Shown: positions 38,235 through 47,286 of the stretch, one piece after another
How positions within the stretch are numbered: the stretch's first letter is position 1
How the letters are laid out: each line of letters starts with the position of its first letter
From: Pandoraea cepalis
Lineage (GTDB): Bacteria; Pseudomonadota; Gammaproteobacteria; Burkholderiales; Burkholderiaceae
Direction: 5' to 3'
Assembly: GCF_902459665.1 (NCBI RefSeq)
Contig: NZ_CABPSL010000002.1
Span: forward strand, 310,001 to 374,000
DNA: 64,000 nt
Position numbers and translations under genes: made by a program
Notes under the pieces: model-generated
What the model saw: only the letters and a program-made list of their open reading frames with translations
What the model was told of the DNA's origin: nothing
The model's database searches: none

Positions 38235-40112
38235 TTACTTCAGAAAGCCGATCGAGATCCAGGGGACGAGTACCACGAGCAGCAATGCGATGAACAGCGC
38301 GCCCATGTAGGTCCACATCCGGTTGAACACCTTGTCGGGCGAAGTCTTGCCGATGGCGCACGCAGCGTAGAAGCCAACGCCCAGCGGCGGGGCGAACAGT
38401 CCCATGCCCATCGAAAGAATCACGACCATCGCGTAATGCACGTCATGAATGCCCAGGGAGCGTGCCACCGGGAACAGGAGCGGTCCGAACAGCACGATGG
38501 CCGGAATGCCTTCGAGGACGCTGCCCAGGATGATGAACACGACCATCGAGATGAGCAGGAAGCCGACCTGACCGCCGGGCATGCCATGCATCAGACTGAC
38601 CAGCGCGGCGGAGAACCCGGATTGCGTGAGCGCCCAGGCCATGGCCGTGGCCATGCCGATAATCAGCAGGATCGCGCCGGAGAGCGCGGCCGTTTCCGTC
38701 AACAGCGGATACAGGCGTTTGAAGTTCAGGTGCTTCTTGAACGCATGCACGATCAGGCCGATCACGACCGTGTAGGCGATGCCGACGGTCGAGACTTCGG
38801 TGGCCGTGGCGGCCCCCTCGATCACGGCCGTGCGGATGAGAATCGGCAGGGCGAGCGCCGGCAAGGCCACGATGAACGTCTTGCCGATCACGCGCCACGG
38901 CGCGCGGCGGGCCGCACTCGGCGCTTCCTTGCGCGAACGTGCGAAACACACCACGACGATGGCCAGCGTTGCGATGACCGCGGGCAGCAGGCCGCCGACG
39001 AAGAGCGAGGTGATCGATACACCGCACACGGCGCCGATCGTGATGAGCACCAGGCTCGGGGGGATCGTCTCCGTCATGGCGCCGGTCGACGAGAGCAGCG
39101 CCACGAGATCTTCCGGCTTCGAGCCGCGTCGCTGCATCTCGGGGAAGAGCGCGGGCGCAACGGCCGCCATGTCGGCCGCTTTCGATCCGGAAATGCCCGA
39201 GACCAGGAACATGGCGCCGAGCAGCACATATTGCAGGCCACCGCGCACGTGCCCGAGTAGCGCAGCCATGAATTCGATCAGGCTGCGTGCCAGCCCGCTC
39301 ATTTCGATGAGCGCGCCGAGCAGTACGAACAGCGGCACCGACAGCAGGATGAGGCCTGACATTCCTTCGTCCATGCGGCTGACGACGATCTGCAGCGGGG
39401 CGTCGGTCACGAGCGCCAGATACGCCAGTGTTGCCGTCCCGAACGCAAACGCAATCGGAATGCCGCCGGCCACGCAGACGCCGACGATCAGCACGAAGAA
39501 CACCAGCAGGTTGTAATTGCCCATGGCGATGAGCGCGGGGCGCCCAAGCCAGAGCGCGGCACCCAGCGTGGCCACGACCAGCACACCGAGTCCGAGCTGG
39601 CGCAGGCTCGAACAGCGCGCCAGGCGCGAGACGGCGGCAATGAGCATCAGCACCGCGCCCACGGGCAGGGCCGCGGCGCGCAGCCCGTCGGGAATTTCCA
39701 GCGCGGGCGTGGTGATGTCCATCTGCTCGATGGCATGCGAATACGCGGGCACGATAATGAGCGCGACGAATACGCAGACCGTGAGCGCGGCCATGGTCTG
39801 AAACCAGTCACGCCATGCCGCCGGAAGTTTGTTGACGATGGCGGACAGCCGCATGTGCTCGCCCCGGTCGAGCGCGAGCACGGCACCGAGCATCGATAAC
39901 CAGATGAACAGGATCTGTGCCAGTTCGTCCGACCAGGTGAGCGGATTGTCGAACCCATAACGCGAGATCACCCCCGCGAGCAGGATGAGCGTCTCGGCCA
40001 CCACCAGCAGCACGGCAACCGCTTCGGTGACTTTCATCACCGCGCGGTTGACGTGGCAGAAGAGGCGGGCAAGCGCGTGCGTCGGCTCGGCCGTCATCGT
40101 CAACGTTTCCAT
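38235..40112 (-). CDS. TRAP transporter fused DctQ-DctM membrane subunit
   Basis: A 625-residue protein joining the two membrane parts of a TRAP importer. Residues 1-185 form the DctQ small subunit (four helices, LTWSDELAQILFIWLSMLG). Residues 190-625 form the DctM large subunit of about 12 helices, with conserved IPIAFAFG, SVPLFVLLGALIEMSG, SGSKAADMAAVAPAL and TGAMTETIPPS. It uses the sodium or proton gradient. Its start directly abuts the stop of the binding-protein gene. An alternative start 15 bases later (MTAEP) is possible. Confidence 0.9.
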   Translation of the reverse strand: METLTMTAEPTHALARLFCHVNRAVMKVTEAVAVLLVVAETLILLAGVISRYGFDNPLTWSDELAQILFIWLSMLGAVLALDRGEHMRLSAIVNKLPAAWRDWFQTMAALTVCVFVALIIVPAYSHAIEQMDITTPALEIPDGLRAAALPVGAVLMLIAAVSRLARCSSLRQLGLGVLVVATLGAALWLGRPALIAMGNYNLLVFFVLIVGVCVAGGIPIAFAFGTATLAYLALVTDAPLQIVVSRMDEGMSGLILLSVPLFVLLGALIEMSGLARSLIEFMAALLGHVRGGLQYVLLGAMFLVSGISGSKAADMAAVAPALFPEMQRRGSKPEDLVALLSSTGAMTETIPPSLVLITIGAVCGVSITSLFVGGLLPAVIATLAIVVVCFARSRKEAPSAARRAPWRVIGKTFIVALPALALPILIRTAVIEGAATATEVSTVGIAYTVVIGLIVHAFKKHLNFKRLYPLLTETAALSGAILLIIGMATAMAWALTQSGFSAALVSLMHGMPGGQVGFLLISMVVFIILGSVLEGIPAIVLFGPLLFPVARSLGIHDVHYAMVVILSMGMGLFAPPLGVGFYAACAIGKTSPDKVFNRMWTYMGALFIALLLVVLVPWISIGFLK

Positions 40113-41132
40113 TTACGCAAGCTTCCCGGTGTACTTTTCGAGCATCGACCACGCCTCGTCGCCGAACTTCTTGTGCCATTCGGCATAGAACCCGGCGGCG
40201 CGAAGCTTGTCGCGGAACTGCTCGTTGTTCGGTGCGTTGAACACGAGGCCCTTCTGCTTGAGTTCGGTTGTCACGCTGTCGTTGAGCTTGCGCACATCGT
40301 CGCGTTGCGCGAGCGCGGCGGCGTTCACGTTGGCGGTGACGATCGCCTGCAGGTCCTTCGGCAGTTTGTCCCACTTCTGCTTGTTGCCAAGGAACCAGAA
40401 GCCGTCCCACATGTGGTTCGTCATCGACACGTACTTCTGCACTTCGTACAGCTTGGCCGTGGTCAGAATGGCCAGCGGATTTTCCTGGGCTTCGACGATG
40501 TGCGTCTGCAGGGCCGAATACACTTCGGAGAAGTTGATCGACGTGGGCGCGGCGTCGAAGGCGCGGAACATCGACGTCCACAGCGGGCTCGTCGGCACGC
40601 GGATCTTCAGGCCCTTGAGGTCGGCCGGCGAATTGATCGGGCGGCTGCTGGTGGTGATCTGGCGATACCCGTTTTCCCAGATCTTGTCGAAGGCGAACAC
40701 CGAGGTTTTTGCGATCTGGCTGCGTACGTGGGCGCCCAGGTCGCCATCCATCGCGGCCCATACCTGACCGTAGTCCTTGAACGCGAAGCCCACGCCGGAG
40801 ATCTGCGCCGAGGGCACGAGCGTGCCGAGAATCAGCGGCGAGAGCGTGAAGTAGTCGATGGCGCCCGAGCGAACCTGGCTCAGCATGTCGCTGTCGCTGC
40901 CCAACTGATTGTTCGGGTAAATCTGGAAGTCGATGCGACCTTTCGACTGCTCCGCGATCTTTTGCGCCATCTCTTTGGCGCGAACGTTCATCGGGTGGCT
41001 GACGGGAAGATTGTTGGCGAACTTCAGCGTGAATTCGGCAGCGTGCGCTTGCGTCTGATACAAGCCCGTGGCGGCGGCGGCCGACGTGGCGGCCACGACT
41101 TTGATGAAGTGGCGGCGATCCATGTTGCTCAT
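40113..41132 (-). CDS. TRAP transporter periplasmic binding protein (DctP family)
   Basis: A 339-residue DctP-family solute receptor. The leader DRRHFIKVVAAT has a twin-arginine-like RRxFxK motif with a hydrophobic region ending AHAAEF, indicating Tat export or a Tat/Sec hybrid. The mature protein has LKFANNLPVSHPMN, the conserved GLKIRVP and the organic-acid-binding segment with Arg. It captures an organic acid anion in the periplasm. GGAG is nine bases before ATG 41132, which fixes the start. It is the first gene after the minus-strand sigma-54 promoter. The ligand is unknown. Confidence 0.9.
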   Translation of the reverse strand: MSNMDRRHFIKVVAATSAAAATGLYQTQAHAAEFTLKFANNLPVSHPMNVRAKEMAQKIAEQSKGRIDFQIYPNNQLGSDSDMLSQVRSGAIDYFTLSPLILGTLVPSAQISGVGFAFKDYGQVWAAMDGDLGAHVRSQIAKTSVFAFDKIWENGYRQITTSSRPINSPADLKGLKIRVPTSPLWTSMFRAFDAAPTSINFSEVYSALQTHIVEAQENPLAILTTAKLYEVQKYVSMTNHMWDGFWFLGNKQKWDKLPKDLQAIVTANVNAAALAQRDDVRKLNDSVTTELKQKGLVFNAPNNEQFRDKLRAAGFYAEWHKKFGDEAWSMLEKYTGKLA

Positions 41133-41264
41133 ACTGCATGTCTCCTGTTTTTAGGTTTGGTGACTGCGTCTGAAGCGCGAGGTGGGCGGACGTGTTGCCC
41201 TGCAACGCCTCGGCCATCTCGTAAGGCGAGCGTGAAGTGGCTCGCAAGTGGCTTGGCTATCTTA

Positions 41265-41281
41265 CGCAAATCGAGTGCCAG
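41265..41281 (-). promoter_or_regulatory. Sigma-54 (-24/-12) promoter for the TRAP-SDR operon
   Basis: On the minus strand CTGGCACTCGATTTGCG matches the consensus YTGGCACG-N4-TTGCW, with GG and GC ten bases apart. It is 130 bases upstream of the DctP start. The predicted transcript start is near 41253. Confidence 0.72.
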
Positions 41282-41368
41282 ATCGTCGTTCGAACGGGAA
41301 AACCCTTACGTTATTAAGCATTGTTGACCTCCCGCGCCGCGGACATTGTTTGGTTGGCCGACAGATCG

Positions 41369-41448
41369 TGCGACACCTGTCGCATCGGCCGCCCGTGCTG
41401 CGACACCTGTCGCATGCGGCAGACGACAACGATGCGACAGGTGTCGCT
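41369..41448. promoter_or_regulatory. Three-copy 16-bp palindrome array (enhancer candidate)
   Basis: Three copies of TGCGACA-N2-TGTCGCA lie at 41369-41384, 41399-41414 (identical) and 41433-41448 (opposite orientation, one end base differs). Centres are 30 and 34 bases apart. The array sits between two diverging sigma-54 promoters, 90-180 bases from the minus-strand one and 150-245 bases from the plus-strand one, the normal distance for an enhancer-binding protein. Confidence 0.75.
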
Positions 41449-41597
41449 GGGTTTCCGGTGCGAGATGTCGCGTTGCGGTGCAGCAAACGGCGCTGACCCG
41501 GCGCGCCGACAAATTCGCTTGATGGGCCATCGACGGCGGCTTTACGCTTACGTCAACGGCGAGTGCGCCACGCACGGCGGGGCTGTGCCGCACAGGT

Positions 41598-41614
41598 CTG
41601 GCATTGAAATTGCT
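41598..41614 (+). promoter_or_regulatory. Sigma-54 (-24/-12) promoter for the thiolase operon
   Basis: CTGGCATTGAAATTGCT matches the -24/-12 consensus with GG at 41600-41601 and GC at 41612-41613, ten bases apart. Predicted start near 41625, 29 bases before the thiolase ATG at 41654. It helps fix that start. Confidence 0.7.
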
Positions 41615-41653
41615 CACCGGAGCGGGATGACCTCATTTCTCCGGAGACACTTC

Positions 41654-42820
41654 ATGGTTGCTGCATGCCTCACCGGCTGGGCCCACTCCCAGTTCGGAAA
41701 ACTCGATAACGTCGATGCCGAAGTCCTGTTGGCCGATGTCGCCCAAGCCGCGCTCGACGACGCGGGCCTCGCGCCCGAGCAGATCGATTCCATTCACGTC
41801 GGCACGTTCAACGGTGGCTTCCTGTACCAGGACTTTCCGTCGTCGCTCGTTTTCAATCGCATTCCTGGACTACGTTTCAAGCCGGCCACGCGCTACGAAA
41901 ATGCGTGCGCAACGGGGTCGGCGGCCGTGCACGGCGGTTTGCAGTCCATCGAGGCGGGCAAGGCCACCCACGTGCTCGTGATCGGGTTCGAGAAGATGAC
42001 CGAATTGGCGACGCCGCAAGTTGGCGAAGTCCTGCTCAAGTGTTCGTATGCACGCGAGGAGGCCGACATTCCGGGCGGCTTCGCAGGCGTGTTCGGCACG
42101 ATCGCGCAGGCCTATTTCGATCGCTATGGCGATCAGTCCGACGCCCTGGCACGCATCGCGGCGAAGAACCATCGCAATGGGTCGGTGAATCCTTACGCGC
42201 ACATGCGTCGCGACTTCGGTTACGACTTCTGCCGCAACGTCTCCGAGAAGAATCCGTTCGTGGCCGGGCCGCTCAAGCGCACCGATTGCTCCATGGTGTC
42301 CGACGGCGCGGCGGCGCTCGTGATCTCGAAGGCCGACGTGGCGCGCACGATGCCCAAGGCGGTCGGTTTTCGCGCGGCGGTGCAGGTCAACGACTACCTG
42401 CCGCTCTCGCGGCGCGATCCGCTGGCGTTCGAAGGCGGCCAGCATGCGTGGCGTCAGGCATTGGGGGTGGCCGGTGTGTCGTTGAAGGATCTGTCGCTGG
42501 TCGAGACGCATGATTGCTTCACGATCGCCGAGCTGATCGAATACGAGGCGATGGGCCTGGCCAAACCGGGGCAGGGTGCGAGCCTGGTCGCCGAGGGCGT
42601 GACGGAGAAGAACGGTCTGCTGCCGGTCAACCCGTCGGGGGGCCTGAAGGCGAAGGGCCATCCGGTCGGCGCCACGGGCGTGTCGATGCACGTGATGGCC
42701 GCGATGCAACTGACGGGGACCGCGGGCGAGATGCAGATTCCCAATGCACGGCTCGCGGGCGTGTTCAACATGGGCGGCGCGGCGGTGGCCAATTACGTGA
42801 GCATTCTCGAAGCGCGCTGA
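41654..42820 (+). CDS. Thiolase-family acyltransferase (SCP2-thiolase-like)
   Basis: A 388-residue thiolase-fold enzyme. The nucleophile lies in ENACATGSAA (Cys85), the histidine loop in GHPVGATG, and NMGGAAVANY ends the domain. The last position usually held by a second catalytic Cys is not Cys, as in SCP2-type thiolase-like proteins, so the reaction may be a modified thiolysis or a condensation. The start at 41654 has GGAGA upstream; an upstream frame to 41321 is inside the regulatory region. First gene of the plus-strand operon, followed by a CoA ligase after 82 bases. Confidence 0.85.
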   Translation: MVAACLTGWAHSQFGKLDNVDAEVLLADVAQAALDDAGLAPEQIDSIHVGTFNGGFLYQDFPSSLVFNRIPGLRFKPATRYENACATGSAAVHGGLQSIEAGKATHVLVIGFEKMTELATPQVGEVLLKCSYAREEADIPGGFAGVFGTIAQAYFDRYGDQSDALARIAAKNHRNGSVNPYAHMRRDFGYDFCRNVSEKNPFVAGPLKRTDCSMVSDGAAALVISKADVARTMPKAVGFRAAVQVNDYLPLSRRDPLAFEGGQHAWRQALGVAGVSLKDLSLVETHDCFTIAELIEYEAMGLAKPGQGASLVAEGVTEKNGLLPVNPSGGLKAKGHPVGATGVSMHVMAAMQLTGTAGEMQIPNARLAGVFNMGGAAVANYVSILEAR

Positions 42821-42902
42821 TGCTTCGCTTGAACGGTGGTGAGGCAGGCTGCCCGGCATTTGCCGGGCGGGACTGAGCGAAAAGAACGAGGAGACGAGCG
42901 AC

Positions 42903-44480
42903 ATGCTCAAGAAGGTCATGAATCTCGGCCGCCTGCTGGCCGACGTTGCCCGACGTCATCCGGACGAGCCCGGCCTGATCGTCGGCGACAAGGTCAGCAC
43001 ATGGGGCGAGATCGATGCGCGCGTGAACGCCGCCGTCGATGCGCTGCGCAAGCTGGGCGTGGGCAAGGGCGACAAGCTGCTGGTTCACTCGCGCAACAAC
43101 CTGCCCATCTTCGAGAGTGCATGGGTCGCCTTTCGACTGGGCGCGGTGTGGGTGCCGACGAACTTCCGTATTACCGCACCGGAGGCGGCGTACCTGGGCC
43201 AATCGAGCGGTGCGTGCGTGATGATCTACGACGCTGGCTTCGAGGGGCACGTCGACGCCGTGCGCGCCGCGTCGCCCGCGTTGCGCCATGTGATCGCGCT
43301 GGGCGAGCCACGCGCAGGGGAATTGCATTACGAGACGCTGGTCACGGAACATCAAGGCGCGCCCGGCTACGAGGCGGAAGTCGAGTACGAAGATCCACTG
43401 TGGTTCTTCTATACGTCGGGCACGACCGGGCATCCGAAGGCGGGCGTGCTCTCGCATGGGCAGATGGCGTTCGTCGTGACGAATCACCTGGCCGACCTGA
43501 TGCCCGGCATCACCTATCGCAGCCGCTCGATGGTGGTGGCGCCGCTCTCGCATGGGGCGGGCATTCACGCCATCGTCAATACGGCGCGTGGGGCGGCCAG
43601 CGTGCTGCTGCCGGGCGAGAAGATGGATGCCGAACAAGTTTGGCAGGCGATCGAGCGTCATGGCGTCGACAACATGTTCACGGTGCCGACCATCGTCAAG
43701 ATGCTGGTCGAAGACCCGGCCGTCGATCGCTACGACCATCGCTCGCTGCGGTTCGTGATTTACGCCGGGGCGCCGATGTATCGCGCCGATCAGAAATATG
43801 CGCTGCGCAAGCTGGGGCGGGTGCTGGTGCAGTACTACGGGCTGGGCGAGGTGACGGGCAACATCACCGTGTTGCCGCCGTGGCTGCACACCGATGACGA
43901 CGACGCACCCGACGCGCGCGTGGGCACCTGCGGCGTGCCGCGTACCGGTATGGAGGTGGCGATTCTCGACGAGCGTGGCGAGCGTCAGCCGCCGTTCGCG
44001 TCGGGCGAGATCTGCGTGCGCGGTCCGGCGGTCTTCATGGGATATCACAACAATCCGGAGGCGAATGCCAAGGCGTTCAAGGACGACTGGTTTCACACCG
44101 GCGATCTCGGACACGTCGATGCGCAGGGGTTCCTGTACATCACGGGCCGCGCGTCGGACATGTACATCTCGGGCGGCTCGAACGTCTATCCGCGCGAGAT
44201 CGAGGAAGCGTTGCTCACGCACCCGGCCGTGTCGGAGTGCGCGGTGCTTGGCGTGCCCGACCCCAAGTGGGGCGAGAGCGGGCTTGCCGTGGTGGTCGCC
44301 CGGGAAGGCATGGCCGCTCAGGCCGATGAACTGCTCGGACATCTCGAAGCGCGTATCGCCCGCTACAAGTGGCCGCGGCGCTTCGTATTCTGGAATGCCA
44401 TGCCCAAGTCGGGCTACGGCAAGATCGTGAAGAAGCAAATCAAGACGATGCTCGAAGAGCAAGGAGACTATCGACTATGA
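42903..44480 (+). CDS. Acyl-CoA synthetase (AMP-forming)
   Basis: A 525-residue ANL-superfamily ligase that makes an acyl-AMP and then an acyl-CoA. Core motifs: A3 FFYTSGTTGHPKAG, A5 YYGLGEVTGN, A7 FHTGDLGHVD, and the A10 lysine in SGYGKIVKKQI. It resembles medium- or long-chain fatty acid and aromatic acid ligases; the substrate cannot be told from motifs alone. GAGGAG precedes ATG. Its stop overlaps the next gene by ATGA. Likely it activates the acid brought in by the TRAP system encoded divergently. Confidence 0.9.
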   Translation: MLKKVMNLGRLLADVARRHPDEPGLIVGDKVSTWGEIDARVNAAVDALRKLGVGKGDKLLVHSRNNLPIFESAWVAFRLGAVWVPTNFRITAPEAAYLGQSSGACVMIYDAGFEGHVDAVRAASPALRHVIALGEPRAGELHYETLVTEHQGAPGYEAEVEYEDPLWFFYTSGTTGHPKAGVLSHGQMAFVVTNHLADLMPGITYRSRSMVVAPLSHGAGIHAIVNTARGAASVLLPGEKMDAEQVWQAIERHGVDNMFTVPTIVKMLVEDPAVDRYDHRSLRFVIYAGAPMYRADQKYALRKLGRVLVQYYGLGEVTGNITVLPPWLHTDDDDAPDARVGTCGVPRTGMEVAILDERGERQPPFASGEICVRGPAVFMGYHNNPEANAKAFKDDWFHTGDLGHVDAQGFLYITGRASDMYISGGSNVYPREIEEALLTHPAVSECAVLGVPDPKWGESGLAVVVAREGMAAQADELLGHLEARIARYKWPRRFVFWNAMPKSGYGKIVKKQIKTMLEEQGDYRL

Positions 44481-45013
44481 AACCTGCGCTTTCACGGATC
44501 TATCGACATGCAGGCGCCCCCACGTTACCCCGTGTGGAAGACTGCGTGTTGAGCGGGCAGCACGAACTGCGCGTCACGATCCGGTCGGGTGCGAATCTCG
44601 GCGAGTCCTTACGCGAAGCGTTATCCCGTTATGCGTATGGTGGCGGCGTCGGCCGTTTTTGCGCGGGCACCGCGCGAGGTCTGCGGTATCACATGATCGA
44701 GACCACCGCCGACGCGGAGCGTCCCTTTGGCTATGGGGCGCCGGTCGACGAAATCCGGGAGGTGGATCTGATCGGTGGCGCGATCACCGTGGGCCGCACG
44801 GCCGACGGCGCCACGCTGCTGCATTGCCATGCGGGATTTTCCGACCCGAGCGGCGAGTTGCATGGCGGCCATCTGATTCTCGATCACACGTGGGCCGGCG
44901 ACGAGCCGGTCGTGATTCGCCTGTGTTTGTTCGAGCGCGGCGGCTACGTGAGCGCGGATGACGAGGAGACGCGTTTCCGTCTGCTGCATCCCATCGCGGG
45001 AGATCGCTCATGA
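44477..45013 (+). CDS. PPC/DUF296-domain protein 1
   Basis: A 178-residue protein with one PPC (DUF296) domain, seen as LGESLREALSRYAYGGGVGRF and the histidine-rich metal-site motif LLHCHAGFSDPSGELHGGHL, written only in parts: HCH and GGH. PPC domains form trimers; prokaryotic functions are mostly unknown. AAGGAG lies eleven bases before ATG and it overlaps the ligase stop and the next gene start by ATGA. It is translationally coupled with its partner, suggesting a complex. No signal peptide. Confidence 0.8.
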   Translation: MKPALSRIYRHAGAPTLPRVEDCVLSGQHELRVTIRSGANLGESLREALSRYAYGGGVGRFCAGTARGLRYHMIETTADAERPFGYGAPVDEIREVDLIGGAITVGRTADGATLLHCHAGFSDPSGELHGGHLILDHTWAGDEPVVIRLCLFERGGYVSADDEETRFRLLHPIAGDRS

Positions 45014-45423
45014 GCGCCGAACTGGATATCCCGGTCGACATCGAGAACGGCACGCTGGGCAGGTTGGTCGTGGCGCGTCTCAAACCCAATCAGGACTTGA
45101 CGGAAAGCATCGAAGCGCTGTGTGTGGAGCATGCCATCTCGCGCGCCATCGTGCGCGGTGCCGTGGGAAGTCTGATCGACGCGCGTCTGGCGTTTCGCGC
45201 GGGCGACGGCTGGCGCGAACAGCGGGTGAGCGGCCCCGGGGTGGAAATCCTCAATGTGTTCGGTGAGGTCGACGTACGGCCCGAAGCCGTGAGCGAGCTT
45301 CCCACACTGCACGGGATGGTCGCCGATACCGACGGGCGCATGTTCGCCGGGCGCTTCGTGCGCGGCGGCAACCTCTCGTTCATCACCATTGAAGTGACGC
45401 TGCAGGAGTGGTTGCCCGCATAG
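45010..45423 (+). CDS. PPC/DUF296-domain protein 2
   Basis: A 137-residue second PPC-domain protein. It has the same core (LTESIEALCVEHAISRAIVRG) but the histidine-rich segment is degenerate: LHGMVADTDGRMFAGRF, lacking the H-x-H and the GGH of the partner. It may be a structural or regulatory subunit with the preceding protein. GGAGA is seven bases before ATG. Last gene of the operon; a hairpin follows 30 bases after its stop. Cytoplasmic. Confidence 0.78.
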   Translation: MSAELDIPVDIENGTLGRLVVARLKPNQDLTESIEALCVEHAISRAIVRGAVGSLIDARLAFRAGDGWREQRVSGPGVEILNVFGEVDVRPEAVSELPTLHGMVADTDGRMFAGRFVRGGNLSFITIEVTLQEWLPA

Positions 45424-45452
45424 GGGGCGTAGGCATCGATCAGGGCAAGGCA

Positions 45453-45478
45453 AACGGGGAGTCTTAGGACTCCCCGTT
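45453..45478 (+). terminator. Terminator after the PPC operon
   Basis: An 11-bp stem (AACGGGGAGTC with GACTCCCCGTT, 4-base loop) is followed by GCTTTAG, a short T-run. It lies between the converging PPC operon and the AlaC-like aminotransferase gene. Confidence 0.6.
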
Positions 45479-45503
45479 GCTTTAGGGCGTACGCCGTAGC
45501 GGC

Positions 45504-46721
45504 TCAGGCGACCGTCGGGTGCACCAGCCCGTCTTCACGGAACATGTGCTTGATGCCGCGCACGGCCTGACGAATGCGCGACTCGTTCTCGATCAGGGCG
45601 AAGCGCACATATTCGTCGCCGTACTCGCCGAAACCGATGCCTGGTGAGACCGAGACCTTGGCCTGCGCGAGCAGCTTCTTCGCGAATTCGAGTGAGCCGA
45701 GCGCGCGATACGGTTCGGGAATGCGCGCCCAGATGTACATCGACGCGCGCGGCAGATCGACGTCCCAACCCGCTTCCGTCAGGCCTTTGTAGAGCACGTC
45801 GCGGCGGCGCTGATACTGTGCGCGAATCTCTTCGACGCAGTGTTGATCGCCTTCGAGCGCGGCGATGGCGGCGACCTGCAGCGGCGTGAACGTGCCGTAG
45901 TCGTGATAGCTCTTGATGCGCGCGAGCGCGGCGACGAGTTCGGCATTGCCGACCATGAAGCCGATGCGCCAGCCGGCCATGTTGTAGCTCTTTGAGAGCG
46001 TGAAGAATTCGACGGCCACGTCCTGCGCGCCGGGCACTTGCATGATCGATGGCGCTTTGTAGCCGTCGTAGACGATATCGGCGTAGGCCAGATCGTGCAC
46101 GACGAGAATGTCGTGCTTGCGCGCGAGGTCGACCACCCGCTCGAAGAACTCGAGTTCGACGCACTGGGCGGTGGGGTTCGACGGGAAGCCGAGGATCACC
46201 ATCTTGGGTTTCGGATGGCTTTCTCGAATGCCGCGCTCAAGTTCGGTGAAGAAGTCGATGCCGGGCGTCATCGGCACGGAGCGGATGTTCGCGCCCGCGA
46301 TGACCGCGCCGTAGATGTGAATCGGGTACGACGGATTCGGCACGAGCACCGTATCGCCTTGATCGAGCGTGGCGAGCATCAGGTGAGCGAGGCCTTCCTT
46401 CGAGCCGATCGTGACGATGGCTTCGCGCTCGGGATCGAGGTCGACGTCGTAACGATCCTTGTACCAGCGTGTGATCGCGCGGCGCAGACGCGGAATGCCG
46501 CGCGACGTCGAATAACCGTGGGTGTCGGGGCGTTGCGCGACTTCGACGAGCTTGTTGACGATGTGCGGCGGGGTCGCCCCGTCGGGGTTGCCCATCGAGA
46601 GATCGATGATGTCCTCGCCACGGCGGCGCGCGGCCATCTTCAGCTCGGCGGTGATATTGAAAACGTAAGGGGGAAGACGATTGATGCGCGTAAAGCTGCG
46701 CGAGCCCTGAGAGCTGGACAT
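45504..46721 (-). CDS. alaC: Class-I aminotransferase, AlaC type
   Basis: A 405-residue PLP enzyme resembling glutamate-pyruvate aminotransferase AlaC. Landmarks: [20 protein letters not shown] at the start, [25 protein letters not shown], the PLP lysine in [15 protein letters not shown], and a C-terminal arginine in [16 protein letters not shown]. The start at 46721 (MSSSQGSR) is chosen because homology begins there; the frame is open to 46781. Likely role is alanine synthesis from pyruvate and glutamate. Convergent with the PPC operon and divergent from the SMR gene. Confidence 0.88.
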   Translation of the reverse strand: MSSSQGSRSFTRINRLPPYVFNITAELKMAARRRGEDIIDLSMGNPDGATPPHIVNKLVEVAQRPDTHGYSTSRGIPRLRRAITRWYKDRYDVDLDPEREAIVTIGSKEGLAHLMLATLDQGDTVLVPNPSYPIHIYGAVIAGANIRSVPMTPGIDFFTELERGIRESHPKPKMVILGFPSNPTAQCVELEFFERVVDLARKHDILVVHDLAYADIVYDGYKAPSIMQVPGAQDVAVEFFTLSKSYNMAGWRIGFMVGNAELVAALARIKSYHDYGTFTPLQVAAIAALEGDQHCVEEIRAQYQRRRDVLYKGLTEAGWDVDLPRASMYIWARIPEPYRALGSLEFAKKLLAQAKVSVSPGIGFGEYGDEYVRFALIENESRIRQAVRGIKHMFREDGLVHPTVA

Positions 46722-46896
46722 GAGAATCCTGGAACGTAAGCGCCCGGAACCGTCCGAGCGACGCCGGTGTGCTGGCCACACCGTGACGGTGACTGTAGCG
46801 CGACGCGGGGCGCTTGGGCAAGTGAATTTTGCTGGGCCAGGCGGCGAACCCGTCGGTTATGATGATCGGCCGCGAATTCGAGGAAAAGGAGTGTCG

Positions 46897-47226
46897 ATGG
46901 CGTACCTGTACCTGCTGGTGGCAATCGTGGCGGAGGTGATTGCCACTTCGGCACTGAAGGCCTCGGAGGGATTCACGCGCGTGGGGCCGGTGGCGCTGGT
47001 TGTGGTGGGCTACGGCGTGGCGTTCTACATGCTGTCGCTCACACTGCGCACAATTCCCGTGGGCGTGGCTTATGCGATGTGGTCGGGGCTCGGCATCGTG
47101 CTCATCTCGATCGCCGCACGCGTGTTGTTCGGTCAGAAGCTCGATGCCCCTGCGCTGATCGGCATGGCGCTCATCATCGCGGGCGTGTTGGTGATGAATC
47201 TCTGGTCGAAGTCGTCGGCGCATTGA
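46897..47226 (+). CDS. Small multidrug resistance (SMR) family exporter
   Basis: A 109-residue protein with four transmembrane helices. The essential membrane Glu is residue 13 in [19 protein letters not shown], written in part, and the second helix has [15 protein letters not shown]. It exports lipophilic cations or guanidinium by proton antiport as an antiparallel dimer. AAGGAG is just upstream; an alternate GTG start lies two codons earlier. It is 61 bp from the ornithine-aminotransferase-like gene (convergent). Confidence 0.88.
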   Translation: MAYLYLLVAIVAEVIATSALKASEGFTRVGPVALVVVGYGVAFYMLSLTLRTIPVGVAYAMWSGLGIVLISIAARVLFGQKLDAPALIGMALIIAGVLVMNLWSKSSAH

Positions 47227-47286
47227 CGGGCGTGGTGCTTGAATGCACGAGCGTTCCGGCGCGCATGCGCCTGACCTGGCCTCGCG

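Noticed and set aside
41321-41653. Upstream part of the thiolase reading frame
   Set aside because: It covers the enhancer palindromes and the sigma-54 promoter; the start at 41654 with GGAGA is better.
42765-44462. A 565-codon minus-strand frame opposite the acyl-CoA ligase
   Set aside because: Antisense shadow; the plus-strand ligase has all core motifs and good ribosome sites.
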